NCBI GenBank assembly: GCA_030998015.1
Contig: JARWMV010000247.1
Coordinates: 124,001-188,000, forward strand
Direction of reading: 5' to 3'
From: Ceratorhiza oryzae-sativae
Taxonomy: Eukaryota; Basidiomycota; Agaricomycetes; Cantharellales; Ceratobasidiaceae
Length of the DNA: 64,000 bases
The notes under the pieces were generated by a model that was not told where the DNA came from, searched no databases, and saw only the letters and a program-made list of their open reading frames with translations. The position numbers and the translations under genes are program-made. Below, one piece after another: positions 1 through 11,854 of the stretch (position 1 is its first letter; every line of letters starts with the position of its first letter).

Positions 1-1242
1 CCGTGCACACAGCTACAATGCTACGCCAATCGGATGGAAAATACGAACAATAACTCACTCGTTCGAATTACTGGTGATTCATTAATCTCTTGTACTTAAT
101 CAAATAACTGAGTCCAGGGGGTTTCAGTCTAAAACACATGGCGTCAACTCACAGCATGTGATGGATGGCGTCATGCCTGTGCGAGGTTCGTAGAGCCGAG
201 CGTGATCGAGCGACGGGCGAGTTGGCTAAGCCGAGTTTTAGGAGGCCAGAATGACTTGCCAAGTGCTCGTGTATTTAAGAGTTGGCCACCGTACATGGAC
301 GAGAGAGCGACGTTTTATATACGTTGCGGACGAGCGCAAGGGTCCGAGATTAAGTAAGACTAAACACGAGTGTCGTGATCGAGAGATAAGATAGGCACAG
401 CTAGAGGCTGTGCAATAGGTGAGTGCGCGTGAATCATGTGATCACGATTTTTTTTGGGAAACATACATGCTTAACGAGCTGCATGAACACATGACCGAAA
501 TACTTAGAGGAAATTTCAAGGATCAGCGCGAGAAATGAGAATAGAAAATTAGTCAGAAGCCCCCTTTCCCCACCGCAAACGCCTTTGCGGCACAAGTTAT
601 TTTTCTGTTCTCCAGAATTAAACAAATACTCTGTTGAACAGATAGGGGGGTTTTAGAACTAGCTAGTGTAACCGCATAACTCAATCAAATGTAGTATTTG
701 CAGTCCAAATTAGCTATTCAAACACGGGGATGTAATGTATCTTTGGCTCGAAAACTCTATCCATAGTTGTAAATCCAGCTGAGAATTCATTGGGGTTCAA
801 CCTTTGAGCTGACTGAATGACTCACCATACGTGTATCAGTTGAATCTCCCCAAGTCCTTGTTGTCTATACTCAGCCAAATCGGTCCGTGATCACGAGCAC
901 TCCTGACAACAGTTTGTCCTCACAAGGGACATAGTTGCTTATGAGTGCCTATGTCCACGAGTGGACCTTGTGACGGCCCTGACTCAATCGCAGTAACCTA
1001 GCCGCCCTCCAACCACCTGTAGCGCATCCAGTCATACATAGAAGATTTTAAATAGTGCGATACATATTCCGAGCTAGACAGCGATCGGTTGTTTCGACTC
1101 ACTTATTATAAATATGATATGGATACAAACAACGCCCTGCATTTCTCATCTGCGAAGCAGCACATGCTCAGAGTCATTCACCAGATGTTAAATATTCAAG
1201 CCAGGTTGGGTCTGGAGACGCTTCGCACGGTATGGTTGACAT
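1..1242. other. gene-free stretch
   Basis: I see no open frame or motif here that I can support as a gene. It lies beyond the 3' end of the minus-strand regulator that ends at 1243. Confidence 0.4.
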
Positions 1243-3816
1243 CTAGGTCGAATCAGCTGGATTCGGCATCGACCCCCACTGATGCATATATTGATAAAAG
1301 GCGCTTGAGATATCCGCGGCACCATCTAAATCTTGTTCATCCTCAGCCATAGCCCTGTCGGTCAGCCCATCAACCTGGGGTAGCGGAAATCTATTTGAAA
1401 AGCGCTCAGAATTAGTCGAATGAAAAGAGTCTCTTGCTTACACAGGGGTAAACACTTCTTGGAGGCGTAGCTGGAGGTCGTTCGCGCATTGTTGGGCGAT
1501 GGGCCATGTCGACGAAATGGTACGCAAAGCGCTGATACAAGTGCTCACGCCAGCAGAAGCATCTGAGCGCTTTTTCTGTGCGCCAGGATGAGTTGAAGTC
1601 AACTCACGCACTAATGCAGTGCCACATGACGATATAGCCTGAATTCAGATTAGTCTGCAGCCGGAAGACAGCAAGTTATTTCTACCCCTATCATGTTGCG
1701 TGGAAAAAAGCGTAGCCCATACTGGTTGTCGAACATTGTTAGGAGCTGTACAATTTTATGGGCCGCCCTGTCATAAACTTTGATAGTCAGGTCGGCTATC
1801 GGAAAGCGCTGCTCGGCCCGGGCCTCAGCACTCTTCCGCTTCTGTAGGTCATTAGTGGCTCGATATAACGGCTCGTGGAGGACAATGAGGAGCCACCAGT
1901 AGCAAACGTGGAGGACGATAACATGCGGCAGGGGGGAGGCCGAGCGTGCCCATACCAACAGCTTCTCGGGTAAGCTGTTGAACCATTTATCAAGTCGAAG
2001 GCTGTCGATGGGAGAGTTTCAGCTCATTAAGAAAGTATTTGAATCGAATGGATGTACTGTATGTTAAGAATGTCACGCTCCTGAACGCGTTGGCCAGAAA
2101 GTAACCTGTCGATAGTGTGGGAATAAACGGATTCGAACCTAAGGTAACTAGCCTTACATTTCTATGATACGACTCGCAATAATCGTCAACTTGCTGCTTT
2201 CTTGAAGTGCCTGAGTAATTAGCCGCGCCGGTGGAGCATGAGCCGTCGAATCGACAGGCGATTCGAGTGGCCAGGGTTGATTATCAAGCTCAGCGACTAT
2301 GTACGGCAAACTAATTTTGGAATGAGGCACTGGCATGTCGTAGTCTCGTCTGAACTCGATGGCCTAATCACTGATCCAATTCATTGACTGATGCAAGGGG
2401 TCTAAATATGTACCATTATTTTATCTATTCGTCCCTATATCAGCTTGGACCGTGAACAGAACCTGATCAAGAGCACAAACCATGGGCAAAAGCAGACCAT
2501 ATATACCAGTCCCGAGTGATCGATTCAGGAAATATTGATAACAATTCCCCTCCCTCAGATGTATCCGCTACTCCTGAAGTCACTGAGAATCGTGTTAAGT
2601 CAAGCTTTGCGGGCACAAAGCGGAAAGCGCACATAGACGAGCAGTGCGGAGGCTCATCCCTGAAAACCCCGCCCTTAATAAGACCGCCTTAACACATGAA
2701 GATCTGCTCACCCATATACATGTATCCGGTTTCTTGCTGGCCGATGCCGCAGTGGTATTCAGCCAGCAAGACGAGCGCTGATACTAAGCTCATCATTGGC
2801 TGGATAAATTCTTCATCTAACCATTGCTTCGCGTGATCCGCAAATCTTGTCCGTGTTTCCGATGCGCGCACTGTGGGATCATCAGAAAAAGCACTGGCAA
2901 AGGCCAGAATCGAGCAATGCAAAAAGGGAGTATAGTGCTGTAGGCGGGGTCGTGGTAGTGCCGGTTTGGTGGTGAGGGAGTAGAGCATGTCGTGCAAAAA
3001 AAGCTCCGGCACAAGCCCCAGTAGCCAACTCGTCCCGTACTTGAAGCACCGAAGTAGCAAGGTGTCGTGTTCGAGTCGAGTTAGTGGGGCGTCCGGTAGC
3101 TGGGGCAGGTAGCGGGACCAGTCGCAAACGAGGCTGAGCTGCACCTCCCTGGGTTGTTCGGCTGGTGACGCTCCTGTGTCGATCTGAAAAATATATTGGT
3201 ACATGGGAACCGCTGGCAGTTGAGGGGTTGAATGGGCTGGGGGATCCACTTCTGATATGTCGCCAGCAAGTTGGAGCTATTGAACCAAGGTGGAGCAAGG
3301 CAAAAGCTAATCCATCATCTGTTTCGGACAGACGAATAGGAGAACGTACCATGGGGTTTGTCCCTCCAGTGGACACCGCGTCTGAGTCCCGGTGCGACAC
3401 AGTTGACATGGCCCCTTCCAACGACTTTTCAGTGGTTCTATCGTGTGTAACTTGAGCCAACCTACCCCCCAGCCCCTCGAGCTCGGCCTCGAGAGCCTGA
3501 ATCTTGGCATTAAGGCTGTCTACTAGTTGTTTGGTGACTGGGCGACGGGCATCCGCCTCGACACTCCACTCGCACTAGGTAGGTTGTTAGCCATGGAAGG
3601 TTTAGATGGAGATGACGTTACCTCTCGACCCTGCGGGAGTTGCTTAACCACAATATTACAGATTAGATTAAGGAAAACAATTACGTGTGACTCGCACGTC
3701 TCGCAGACCGGCTGGTTCCCGTCGCACTTGATGCGACGGCGGCGACACCCGTTGCATGCCCGAACCGAGTACCGACCACGACGCTTGGAAGTACTTGTGG
3801 AACGTGAGCTACTCAT
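1243..3816 (-). CDS. Zn2Cys6 fungal transcription factor (Nit-4-like layout)
   Basis: Nuclear DNA-binding regulator; its target pathway cannot be told from sequence. The N-terminus has a binuclear zinc cluster with six cysteines at about residues 21, 24, 31, 38, 41 and 48 (spacing 2-6-6-2-6). The sixth cysteine is reached only after splicing in a 9-nt exon at 3622-3630. A coiled-coil-like linker (KQLVDSLNAKIQALEAELEG) follows. The fungal-specific middle region lies around 3240-2690 (YGTSWLLGLVPELF, ETGYMYMG). Later exons give RDWYIWSAFAHGLC near 2480, then WFNSLPEKL and LHVCYWWLLIVLHEPLY near 1990-1860. The last exons (GTALVRELTST near 1600, then an acidic tail ending at TAG 1243-1245) match the usual C-terminus of this class. 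The ATG at 3814-3816 precedes a basic stretch and the cluster. About ten exons are needed. Most joins were placed by eye, so internal borders between 2000 and 2600 are uncertain. Confidence 0.8.
3622..3630 (-). other. 9-nt microexon inside the zinc cluster
   Basis: Encodes Gly-Arg-Glu between the fifth and sixth zinc-binding cysteines of the regulator at 1243-3816. It is flanked by GT-AG introns of 54 nt (3631-3684) and 47 nt (3575-3621). Only this splice places a cysteine six residues after the fifth. Confidence 0.65.
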
Positions 3817-6800
3817 GAGTGGTTGGTTTGAGACAGGCGCTCACAGGGCGGGCCGATCACGAGTGCCGGGACTCCGGGTGTGAAAATTCGTTTTGAACAT
3901 GTGCCCCTATCCCGAGAGGATTCCGCGGGGTGTATGCATACCAGTCACGTGGATTTCTTATTCCCGTACCCCTTCGCCCACACCGCTCCTCCTCACACTG
4001 CATCAGCTCAAGTTTCCATATTTATACCTCGGATGGTTTTAATTTGTGCTATTGGCATGTTGAAGTTTTATACCCAAGGAACCTCCATCACGTGCTGTGC
4101 CCTGCCGCACACTTGTATCCGGTTGTATGCCTCCCCACCTACGGGCTAATCTCTTTTTTTTTTTATTGTTCTGGGTTCGTGCCCAGTGTAGTTTACCCTC
4201 GAGTTCATGTAGCACGTTAAATTGTATGCCAAACAGCCCTCTATCACGTGATCGCAGTCTCCTTCTCGTAACAAACACCTCGCGTTGCTTAGTCAAAAAA
4301 TAGTGTGCGCAAACTTGAGTTTAGATATTTTTCATTTTATTTGAGCGCATTTCAGCCCCTGTGCCACCTTGTTAGAGCTGATCCAGACTCGATCGAACGA
4401 GGTTCGAAAATGGGGCACTAGATGGGTGGTCGTCATACATTCTTAGGCGCCATGCTGCATGTCTGGGATGGTACACGATTAAGTTATGAGTCTGATGGCC
4501 TCACCTTGAGTTAAACAAAATATACATGTAGAAAGAGCAATTAAAATATGAGAAAATCGATGAACAAGAAACGAAAGAACAAAGAGTACTACGACACAAA
4601 AGGAAAGACATGGCGCAAGGCGGCGGAACTCTCGGGGCTGGAAGAGAAGGGAGACTTGACAGAGAAAGGAAGAGAATAAAAACGGTTCAACCGCAGAACA
4701 GTGTAAATATGTCAACGGAGCGAATCGCAAACCCAAAGTGATGGCCCAAAGCACGGTGGAAGCCGAGGAGAGCGCGAAATAGCAAATGAGGGGAGATAAT
4801 GCCAGCACATACTCAGCCTAATGATCGCGTCGGTGGCTTATTAGGAATGGATATATATATATATTACCAGGGCATACAGGATATCCCCGGAGCGAAAGGA
4901 GCGAAAGTAATGAGGGAAGCACGACGCACCAAAGGACCAGGGAGTGGGGCACCTGTGGCCGTGAGTGGCTAGAGGGGATACGGGGTGCCAGAAACGCGAG
5001 GGTAGCTCGCGGGTCGGGTGGCTAACCTAACGTGCTGCCAGAGAGGAGGGGCGGGCGGGTGCAAAAGAAATCTAGAAAAGATCGTATGTGTCGGTGACAA
5101 ATCGACGAGCAACGGGTGAGAGAGCGAGATGCAAAGCCAGCGCCAAAGGACACGTGATCTTCTGGCGCTCACTGGCGGCAAAGTCTATGCTGTGAGCCTC
5201 CGCGTGCCGCGGGCCACCAACTCTCGAAACGAATGAATTGAATAAATTACGGAGTGGCCACCATTCATTCGGCACTAATCGCCTAGCGTGCAAGGAGGCA
5301 CACAGGATGAGATGATGTAATCCAAGCCGATATTCAACGTGCATACATATAGGTCATCGGTTTAGCAGAAATTACAGAAACTTGGCCCACTTTCCATATG
5401 CGCGAACACAGGTCTCAGTTCCTGAAGGGTAGCGCACACAAGCGAATATACCTTAGGATTGTACCATTTAACTCGGCGCATCATGTGGCCCACGAGTCCT
5501 GTCGGGGTTGAGACATCGGCGAAGTGATCCTACGATGGTGTGGTCAACGGACCTGACTGCGAGGTGACATATATAAACAACTAATTACGCCACGCCTGAT
5601 ACATGGGGGGTTGCTCACCTGTATCAAACCCCTAAAGCATTGTTAGACGTAATTATGCTCGCAAATGACGAGATTCAATCTATCTGGGTTCATTCCACCA
5701 GGGTTTCAGCGTATTATCGTGCTAGAACGAGAGAAAAATATAATAGCAAGATATTATAGACGGAAATCCCTGGCAATTGAATGGCACATGAGTAAGCCCG
5801 TGAGAAGCAGTTCATCCAACGCACCTTAATCCGACTGATGGATAAACAAGTAGCACTCTCGATGCTCGCACTACGTGCCCCGTTGAGATATCTATAAGAC
5901 ATGTCCATTTTCGAAGGATTGATTGGTAGTTTAATTATTGTCGGCCAGGGTAACAGTATACCCCGGAATTCGTAATGCAAAATTAGTTGACTCGGCAACC
6001 CGAATCGTACGCTTTCTTTGAGAGAGTGGGGTTCTACATAACAAGTAATGGCCGCAGGATATGGCCAGAAATCCCATCAGTGTGCTGTGGAGCCATCGCT
6101 TGCAGAGGTTTGAAGTACCCCGGTCATACAATAGGCGATGCCGCATAACAGGTTACTTGCGTTTAAGCGTATTCATAAAACACACTGCGTGCCTGGGATA
6201 GCATTAAACTAATCCACTATACTTCCTGCTTGAAGCTCCTTTCTGCTTCTTTTGTGCTTCTCCTTGCCTTCTGCGTCGACTGTCTGCTTTTCCATCATAT
6301 CCCCCCACCCTTCCCTCAGCTTGATCCGCCTCTTGCGCCTCACCTAGACAACACTTCTGCCTCACTAGGTACGCCCGCTTTCTGTTTCCCCAATAGGGAT
6401 ATCGAGCTTTTTTTCTTGAAGAAAATCTCTAAGATATAAGAGGTAACATAGATTCGCAACAAAAGATTCGGAGTTTTCGAGGTGACAAAGGTTAGATTTC
6501 ATCATTGTCATCGTCGGTGATTGCGGGCCTTTGCAGCCATATTGGTGGCGTGAATAGTTGTGATAGCTATTTCCTAGCCTACAGCCTTAGGGTACCTGTA
6601 GTGCACGCACAACTACACATCACAAAATCATTTGGTTGCCAGGGCGTCATCTAGTGTTCTGTTGAGCTCATGTCTTAAACGTCCTCCGTTGAATGACGCG
6701 CTTTAAGGCCCCATGGGGTAACAAAATAGGAATTCGTGATGTGGCATCACTAAATCAGCTCGGTTTATGTTTTATACCGATTGCTCCGACTCGAGGTGTG

Positions 6801-8058
6801 GCTGAGCTGTTAAACGGCATGATTTCTTTCAAATCGCTGGAGCCTATCTGAGCAAATTTATGATGGCGGCCCTGTTATATTCACAGCAGCAGTCTTGAGT
6901 AAAAAACCAAGGTGATCCCTGCTCATCTACCTGTAACGATGGGACGTGAAATTTGGTTTATTGCCGCATACAGCGAGCTGGGAGGCCACTACTAAGCCAG
7001 GCAAACACATTCCTCGCGAAAGCAAGCGACCAAGAAAATAAATCTCTGGTATATCGGGCGAATCGTTTCTGGGCAATTCTTGATTTGAAGTCTGGCGTCA
7101 AGTGTTCGTCGGAAGCGGGCTCAGGGACAATCTTACGCGAGATGTTGGACCGGCGGCTGGACATTCGCGTGACCGGAAAACTCCCGGAAAAAAGCCTAGC
7201 AGCGGGAGCCAAGTGTGTTTGAGGATCTCCAACATGGGGAGAGTCCCCAAGATAGTCCAGGACGGTGCATTAAATAAGTACTTGGATCATCTCAGATCAG
7301 TAAAAGTGAGGATGTGGACGCCCTCTTGACTCGAGCGGCGTGTTGCAGAGCAAGCATCAGACCAAAAGAACACCAGAAACATCTGAATCAAACCCATAGC
7401 CACATAGCTAAGCTCAGCGCAGTGGACTAAATTAGTGAGCCGATGGCAATCAAGATTTTCAGGCCGGACATCCAAGCAAGCACGCCACCCGCACCATTCA
7501 AGAGGATGGGCAGGGATCCGGTCTACCGAATGAGAACCAAGTAGGAAGGTCAAAAGAGTAGGTTGAGGGACCACGAAGAAAAGTTGTGAAGGGCATTGTA
7601 CTCCTGTTTCAAGCTGCCGCGGTCCAATGGTGCATGCAAAGACGAATGTTGAGGATAAGAGCCCAGTGATGACGAGTTACATCAAGAAGTAATTTTGGGA
7701 GCAACTTATTAGCAGAAGAAGTGAGGCATCGCGGCGCAGGGCAGTTAGACAACTGTGGTTTAGCGATCGCTGACAAATTGAAGGAGAAACCGGCATCTCA
7801 ACTTACGGTTTGGATCGCCAGGTGCTGATGTTCGACAAGAATATATTCAGCAGAGGAAGGAGAAAGAATAGCCTCTCGCCTCCCACAACAAAGCTTCAAG
7901 TTTTCAATTGAGTATTGTCGAGACAACACCTTGCAAGTCATCGGAATGAATCACGTGGCCTGGGCCTGTATGAGGCACGTGATCTTTCCGATCACCCAAT
8001 CCGCCACGACACGACATTTGCCCCTATCCAGGCGGTTGCCCACCAGCACTATCCTGCC
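3817..8058. other. long intergenic region, no recognised gene
   Basis: About 4.2 kb between two divergently transcribed genes. It holds only short open stretches with no family resemblance, several starting with TTG rather than ATG. An AT run lies near 4850-4865. CACGTG-type palindromes occur near 4090, 5150 and 7950. A weakly coding-like minus-strand stretch (7290-7570) could be a lost or unrecognised exon, but I cannot support it. Confidence 0.35.
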
Positions 8059-10122
8059 ATGGCCGAAGAATTGACCACTGGACTTACGCCCCAACAGGTT
8101 GAAGCTTTGGCCGAGGTCCAGACGGTTACTCAAGCTGCGAATCCCCAGCGCGAGCTCGCAGAGCTAAGGAAGGCGAACTGGAATGCACAGGTGAGTTATC
8201 AGGATCTGAACCGGGCACGGAGTCTCATATTCATGTATCCTTAGGCTGCTCTGCAGGCTATTTTTGACGATACCCCTGCGGCTGCTAGCAGCAGCACTGC
8301 TACGGCGGCTCCCACCAATATCGAACAAATGGAGTTAGACGATGGCTTGCAGAATTCTTCGGGTCCTCGGCGAGCCCCAGCTGTGAGTTACGCGTGTACA
8401 TATTTGTTATTTCTATGCATAACTCACGAAACCATCTTTCTGTTCGGCCACCTTGTACTCATACGTGGTGGATATACAATCTGTGCATTATACGTGGACG
8501 ACCTATGTACTACACGTATGCGGCGCTATTCCACAAATGGTTCAACCTCATGATCGAACTGACGACTCAAAACCGGTCATCTTGAATCGGTGTATGGATG
8601 GATCGCTTCCAACCTCATGATCCGCTTGCGCCTTCTACCTTGCTTCTGTGATGCATCGCCCTATACCTACAGTCCGCCTACCCTACATTACCGCTAGGTT
8701 TAAATTTGCCCCGTATATTCTCCTATCCTTTCCATATTACACTCTCCCTCTTCTCCTTCGTCCTCCGAATCATCGGCTTTCCGCTCCGTCTCCTTGGGAT
8801 TCCTCTCCCACGACTTCCACCGATCTCCCGTGGTGGATCTTTGACATTTTCGAGGCCGACTGACGATCCGCGAACCGCATGCATGTGCTGGGTTCGTCAG
8901 CTCGAAGAGGAAACAGGTGCTGTGTCAATTAGCGAGGCTGGGAAAGAGAAGGAAGGAGGCGCGACCGGAGGAGTGTTGCCGAATTTCTTTTTGGGCAGTT
9001 ATGAGGAGGCTCTGAGGTTTTCCCAACGCGAAATGCGTGTTCTGTGTGTAATATTACTGAGTGAAGAGCACGACGATGTTCCTGGGTTTAAACGGTACGT
9101 CTCGTACATCTATTATATCGTCCCCCGCCTTCTGCTCTGAGATATTTCACGTTGATAACTGAAAACGAATCATTTTCGTAGCAACGTATTAGCGAACCAA
9201 GAGGTTGTTCAAACCCTCACGGAGAATAACTTTGTCGTTTGGGGAGGCGACGTTTCGGAACGTGATGCATATCAAGGTTAACTTTCTCCTACTCTCCTAG
9301 TTCTTTGCCTAATTGTTTTTGCCACAGCATCCTTAAAATTATCGACAACCACCTATCCGTTTGTCGCATTTGTCTGTCTCCAACCCCATCCATCATCCGC
9401 TCCAACCCGTCGTCCACTGCATCTCAATTATCTGTCGTCTCCCGAATCACCCCTCTCTCGCCCGGCGCTCTGATAACACATATCACAAACAACGTCCTCC
9501 CACGTACGACACCGTTTTTACAACGCCTCAAAACGGCCGAGCAGACACGGGCCCGAGAACGTCAGCTCCGAGAAGAGCAAGATCGAGCGCTGGAAGAAGC
9601 CATGAGACGCGACGGCGAACGAATCCGCGCGATCCGAGAACGAGAGCAGCCGAACGCGAACGCGAGCGCGAGCAGGAACAGCGTCGGAGGATCAAGCTCG
9701 AACAAGGCGAGCGGAGAGAGAGGAAAAAAGCCGAGAGGGAGGTGTGGAGGCGGTATGCGCGTCGGGCGCTCGTTCCGGCTGAGCCGGCCCAGGGCGTGCG
9801 AGTCACTGTTCGAATTTCGTCGGGTCAGCGAAAGACACGGACGTTTTCGCCAACGGAATCGGTGCAGGCTATTTACATTTGGACCGAGACGCTCTCGATT
9901 CCTTCGGCCCAATCCCCTGCTGACGATCCCCACGAAGGTCCAGCCGGGTACGAGCACGAGTGGGATTTCGCGCTGGCGACCACTTTTCCAAGGGTGGTCG
10001 TTCCCTTGGATCCCGCTCAAAGGGTTGGGGATGTGCAGGTTCTGCGAGGCGGGGTTGTATTGGTCGTCGAGAACACGGCAGAGGAAGATGCAAGTGAGGA
10101 GAGCGAAGAGGAAGAAGAGTAG
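8059..10122 (+). CDS. UAS/UBX-domain protein (FAF2/Ubx2-like, ERAD)
   Basis: Probable membrane-anchored Cdc48/p97 adaptor in ER-associated degradation. The ATG at 8059 starts a UBA-like N-terminus (GLTPQQVEALAEVQ). Exon 2 opens at the AG before 8241 and exon 3 at 8673. Exon 3 carries a hydrophobic hairpin (IFSYPFHITLSLFSFVLRII, about 8710-8770), as in FAF2/Ubx2. The UAS thioredoxin-like part includes NFFLGSYEEALRFSQ, NFVVWGGDVSERDAYQ and TTYPFVAFVCLQPH. A long Arg/Glu coiled coil (9540-9770) precedes a C-terminal UBX fold (VRVTVRISSGQRKTRTF to RVGDVQVLRGGVVLVVEN) and an acidic tail ending at TAG 10120-10122. Frame jumps near 9407 and 9650 each look like one missing base and must be corrected or explained to read through. 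Confidence 0.75.
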
Positions 10123-10495
10123 ATACGTATTTTGTATAATCTGGTGAATAGAGCCGTTTGAAACGGGCAGGCCTCGAGCGCTTTTAGATGGCGAGTGGAG
10201 TGGAGGGTTGGGCAGGAATGATACGCCCATACTGTGAAACCTGAAAACCGTTGGTTCCACTATTTAACTCTGGGGAACTCCCGTGATGTCTGTACACGAG
10301 GAACCAGCTAGAAGGCACTGAGCGAACCACACGAGCGATAGCTACAGTTGAATCTCTTGATTTGCATCGTGACAGTCGCGCTCCCCGAACTCAAACCGAG
10401 TTATGGAGACGTCGATTCTGTCCATAGCAATTCATTCATCTGTCGCACTATGCAAATGGACAATATGCAAATCAAGAGGTTCTACTGTATTCAAT
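10123..10495. other. short convergent intergenic region
   Basis: Lies between the 3' ends of the UBX gene (+) and the chaperone-like gene (-). I see nothing coding; it is expected to hold both 3' untranslated regions. Confidence 0.4.
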
Positions 10496-11638
10496 TCAAG
10501 TTGATTCCACTCCCAATTCAAATATACATCCCACCCTCGCCAATATCCCCGCTCTTTCTCCTCCGACCATTCGCCTTGCGAACCTTGGCGCGTCCAACTT
10601 GAACGCAACGCCCACCTCCCTGCCCATGTTCTCCACATCGAGCCCCTCGACACGGGCATACGGGGTCGGGTCGGCGAGTGGCGCAGGGGGCGCGATCTCT
10701 CGTACCGGAACGAGCACGACTCTGGCTGGGCGTTGGGCGTATTCGCATTCGGCGAGGATCGCGGCTGGGAGGTGTTGGATGAGGTTTGGTGGTGCGTAGC
10801 TGGAGGCTTGGAGCGTTTTGGTTGTCTATATGCATGGGATCGTGGTGGCGATTAGAACAGTGGCGCTTAGACTGGGATGAAGGAGACTTGCTTGGGCAGA
10901 GGAGGTAGCGAGGTGACGAATGGGATGATCGTCTGTTCTCAGCGGCTGGTTGGATATATAAGCGAGATACGAATACGTATCGAGCACTGTGATCCTGTGT
11001 ATGCCACATCAGTCCAACAAATTCCGAATTTAAAAAAATGAATACATACAACTTGGAGCTATCCTGTTTCTCGACGATCGCTCTAGCAACCCTATGCTGT
11101 GCTCCGAGGGGTAACCGATGAGAGACGCCTAGGACGAGCGTATCGCCCGAAACGAGCAGGTATTCGCCTATCTATATTCACTCATCTCCATCATTCTTCC
11201 CTTGTCTCTCCCATTAACATCAATGACCCACCTGGACACCATCCACCTCGACCCGTCCTACAGCCGTTCCTTCCACACTCGGGAACCCACACAGCACAAC
11301 GAGAGCCTTGTCCGCGCCATCCTCGAGATCCACGTCGACGTTGTACGTACGCCCAACTCCCCGCTTGGGCCGGTCGGGGTAAAACCCGAGCTCGTCCTCC
11401 GAGTCGGATTCGACGGCGTACCGCGCTGGTGGGCCGTCTTGTAGTGGGTCAACGTCCTTGAGTTTTTATCAATTAGGTGTAATGAACCAGGGGGGGGGGA
11501 CGAGATCATGAGACACACACCATGGTCGTCGTCGTTGTCAATCACAAACCCGGCCGTAAACCGATCATTCCGCTTTTGGGGCACATCTCTATTCTCGATG
11601 CCAAGATTCATGTCACTGGAGACTCGCTCCATCATCAT
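10496..11638 (-). CDS. conserved protein resembling proteasome assembly chaperone 1
   Basis: Tentatively a proteasome assembly chaperone (PAC1 type), which helps build the 20S alpha ring. The resemblance is in overall layout: an acidic N-terminus (GPPARYAVESDSEDELGFYP), a beta-rich core (KALVVLCGFPSVEG), LPLGAQHRVARAIVEKQDSS, LITVLDTYSYLAYI, then APPNLIQHLPAAILAE and VVLVPVREIAPP near the C-terminus. Five exons can be traced. Introns lie near 11440-11530, 11110-11210, 10995-11050 and 10826-10891. The last appears to be a GC-AG intron with donor GCAAGT; without it a TAG interrupts the frame. The start is the first ATG of a cluster at 11630-11638, and the stop is TGA at 10496-10498. The coding evidence is strong; the family name is moderate at best. 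Confidence 0.6.
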
Positions 11639-11854
11639 ATTCACAATCCATACAATGAGCGTTAACGATACAAACGAGTGCGGGTCATACAGAATACCAA
11701 GCCACCGAAAAGGAAAATTATCCCAGCGTCTGCACGCAGACGATTTTAATATAATCCAGGGCTAGCGTCACGGACGTAAATCGATCAACGAATCCCATCA
11801 GAAACGAAAATGAGCCGGAGAGAGAGAAAAAGACATGGATCATTTGGGACGGAT
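11639..11854. other. intergenic spacer
   Basis: Short gap between two genes on the minus strand. No gene seen. Confidence 0.4.

Noticed and set aside
2125..2145. B-box-like GGATTCGAACC on the plus strand (tRNA on minus)
   Set aside because: The flanking bases do not form a T-arm stem, there is no A box at the right distance, and the site lies within the Zn2Cys6 gene.
4479..4808. Minus-strand hydrophobic 109-codon frame
   Set aside because: Its hydrophobicity comes from a purine-rich plus strand read in reverse; no conserved motif was seen.
6230..6439. Signal-peptide-like plus-strand frame
   Set aside because: It begins with TTG, not ATG; no exon or motif supports it.
7287..7574. Minus-strand 95-codon frame with a hydrophobic patch
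   Set aside because: No family motif or splice support, and a neighbouring frame looks equally open.
10518..11051. Minus-strand 177-codon Arg/Pro-rich frame
   Set aside because: It is a shadow in a different frame of the chaperone-like exons, which give conserved-looking sequence with matching splice phases.
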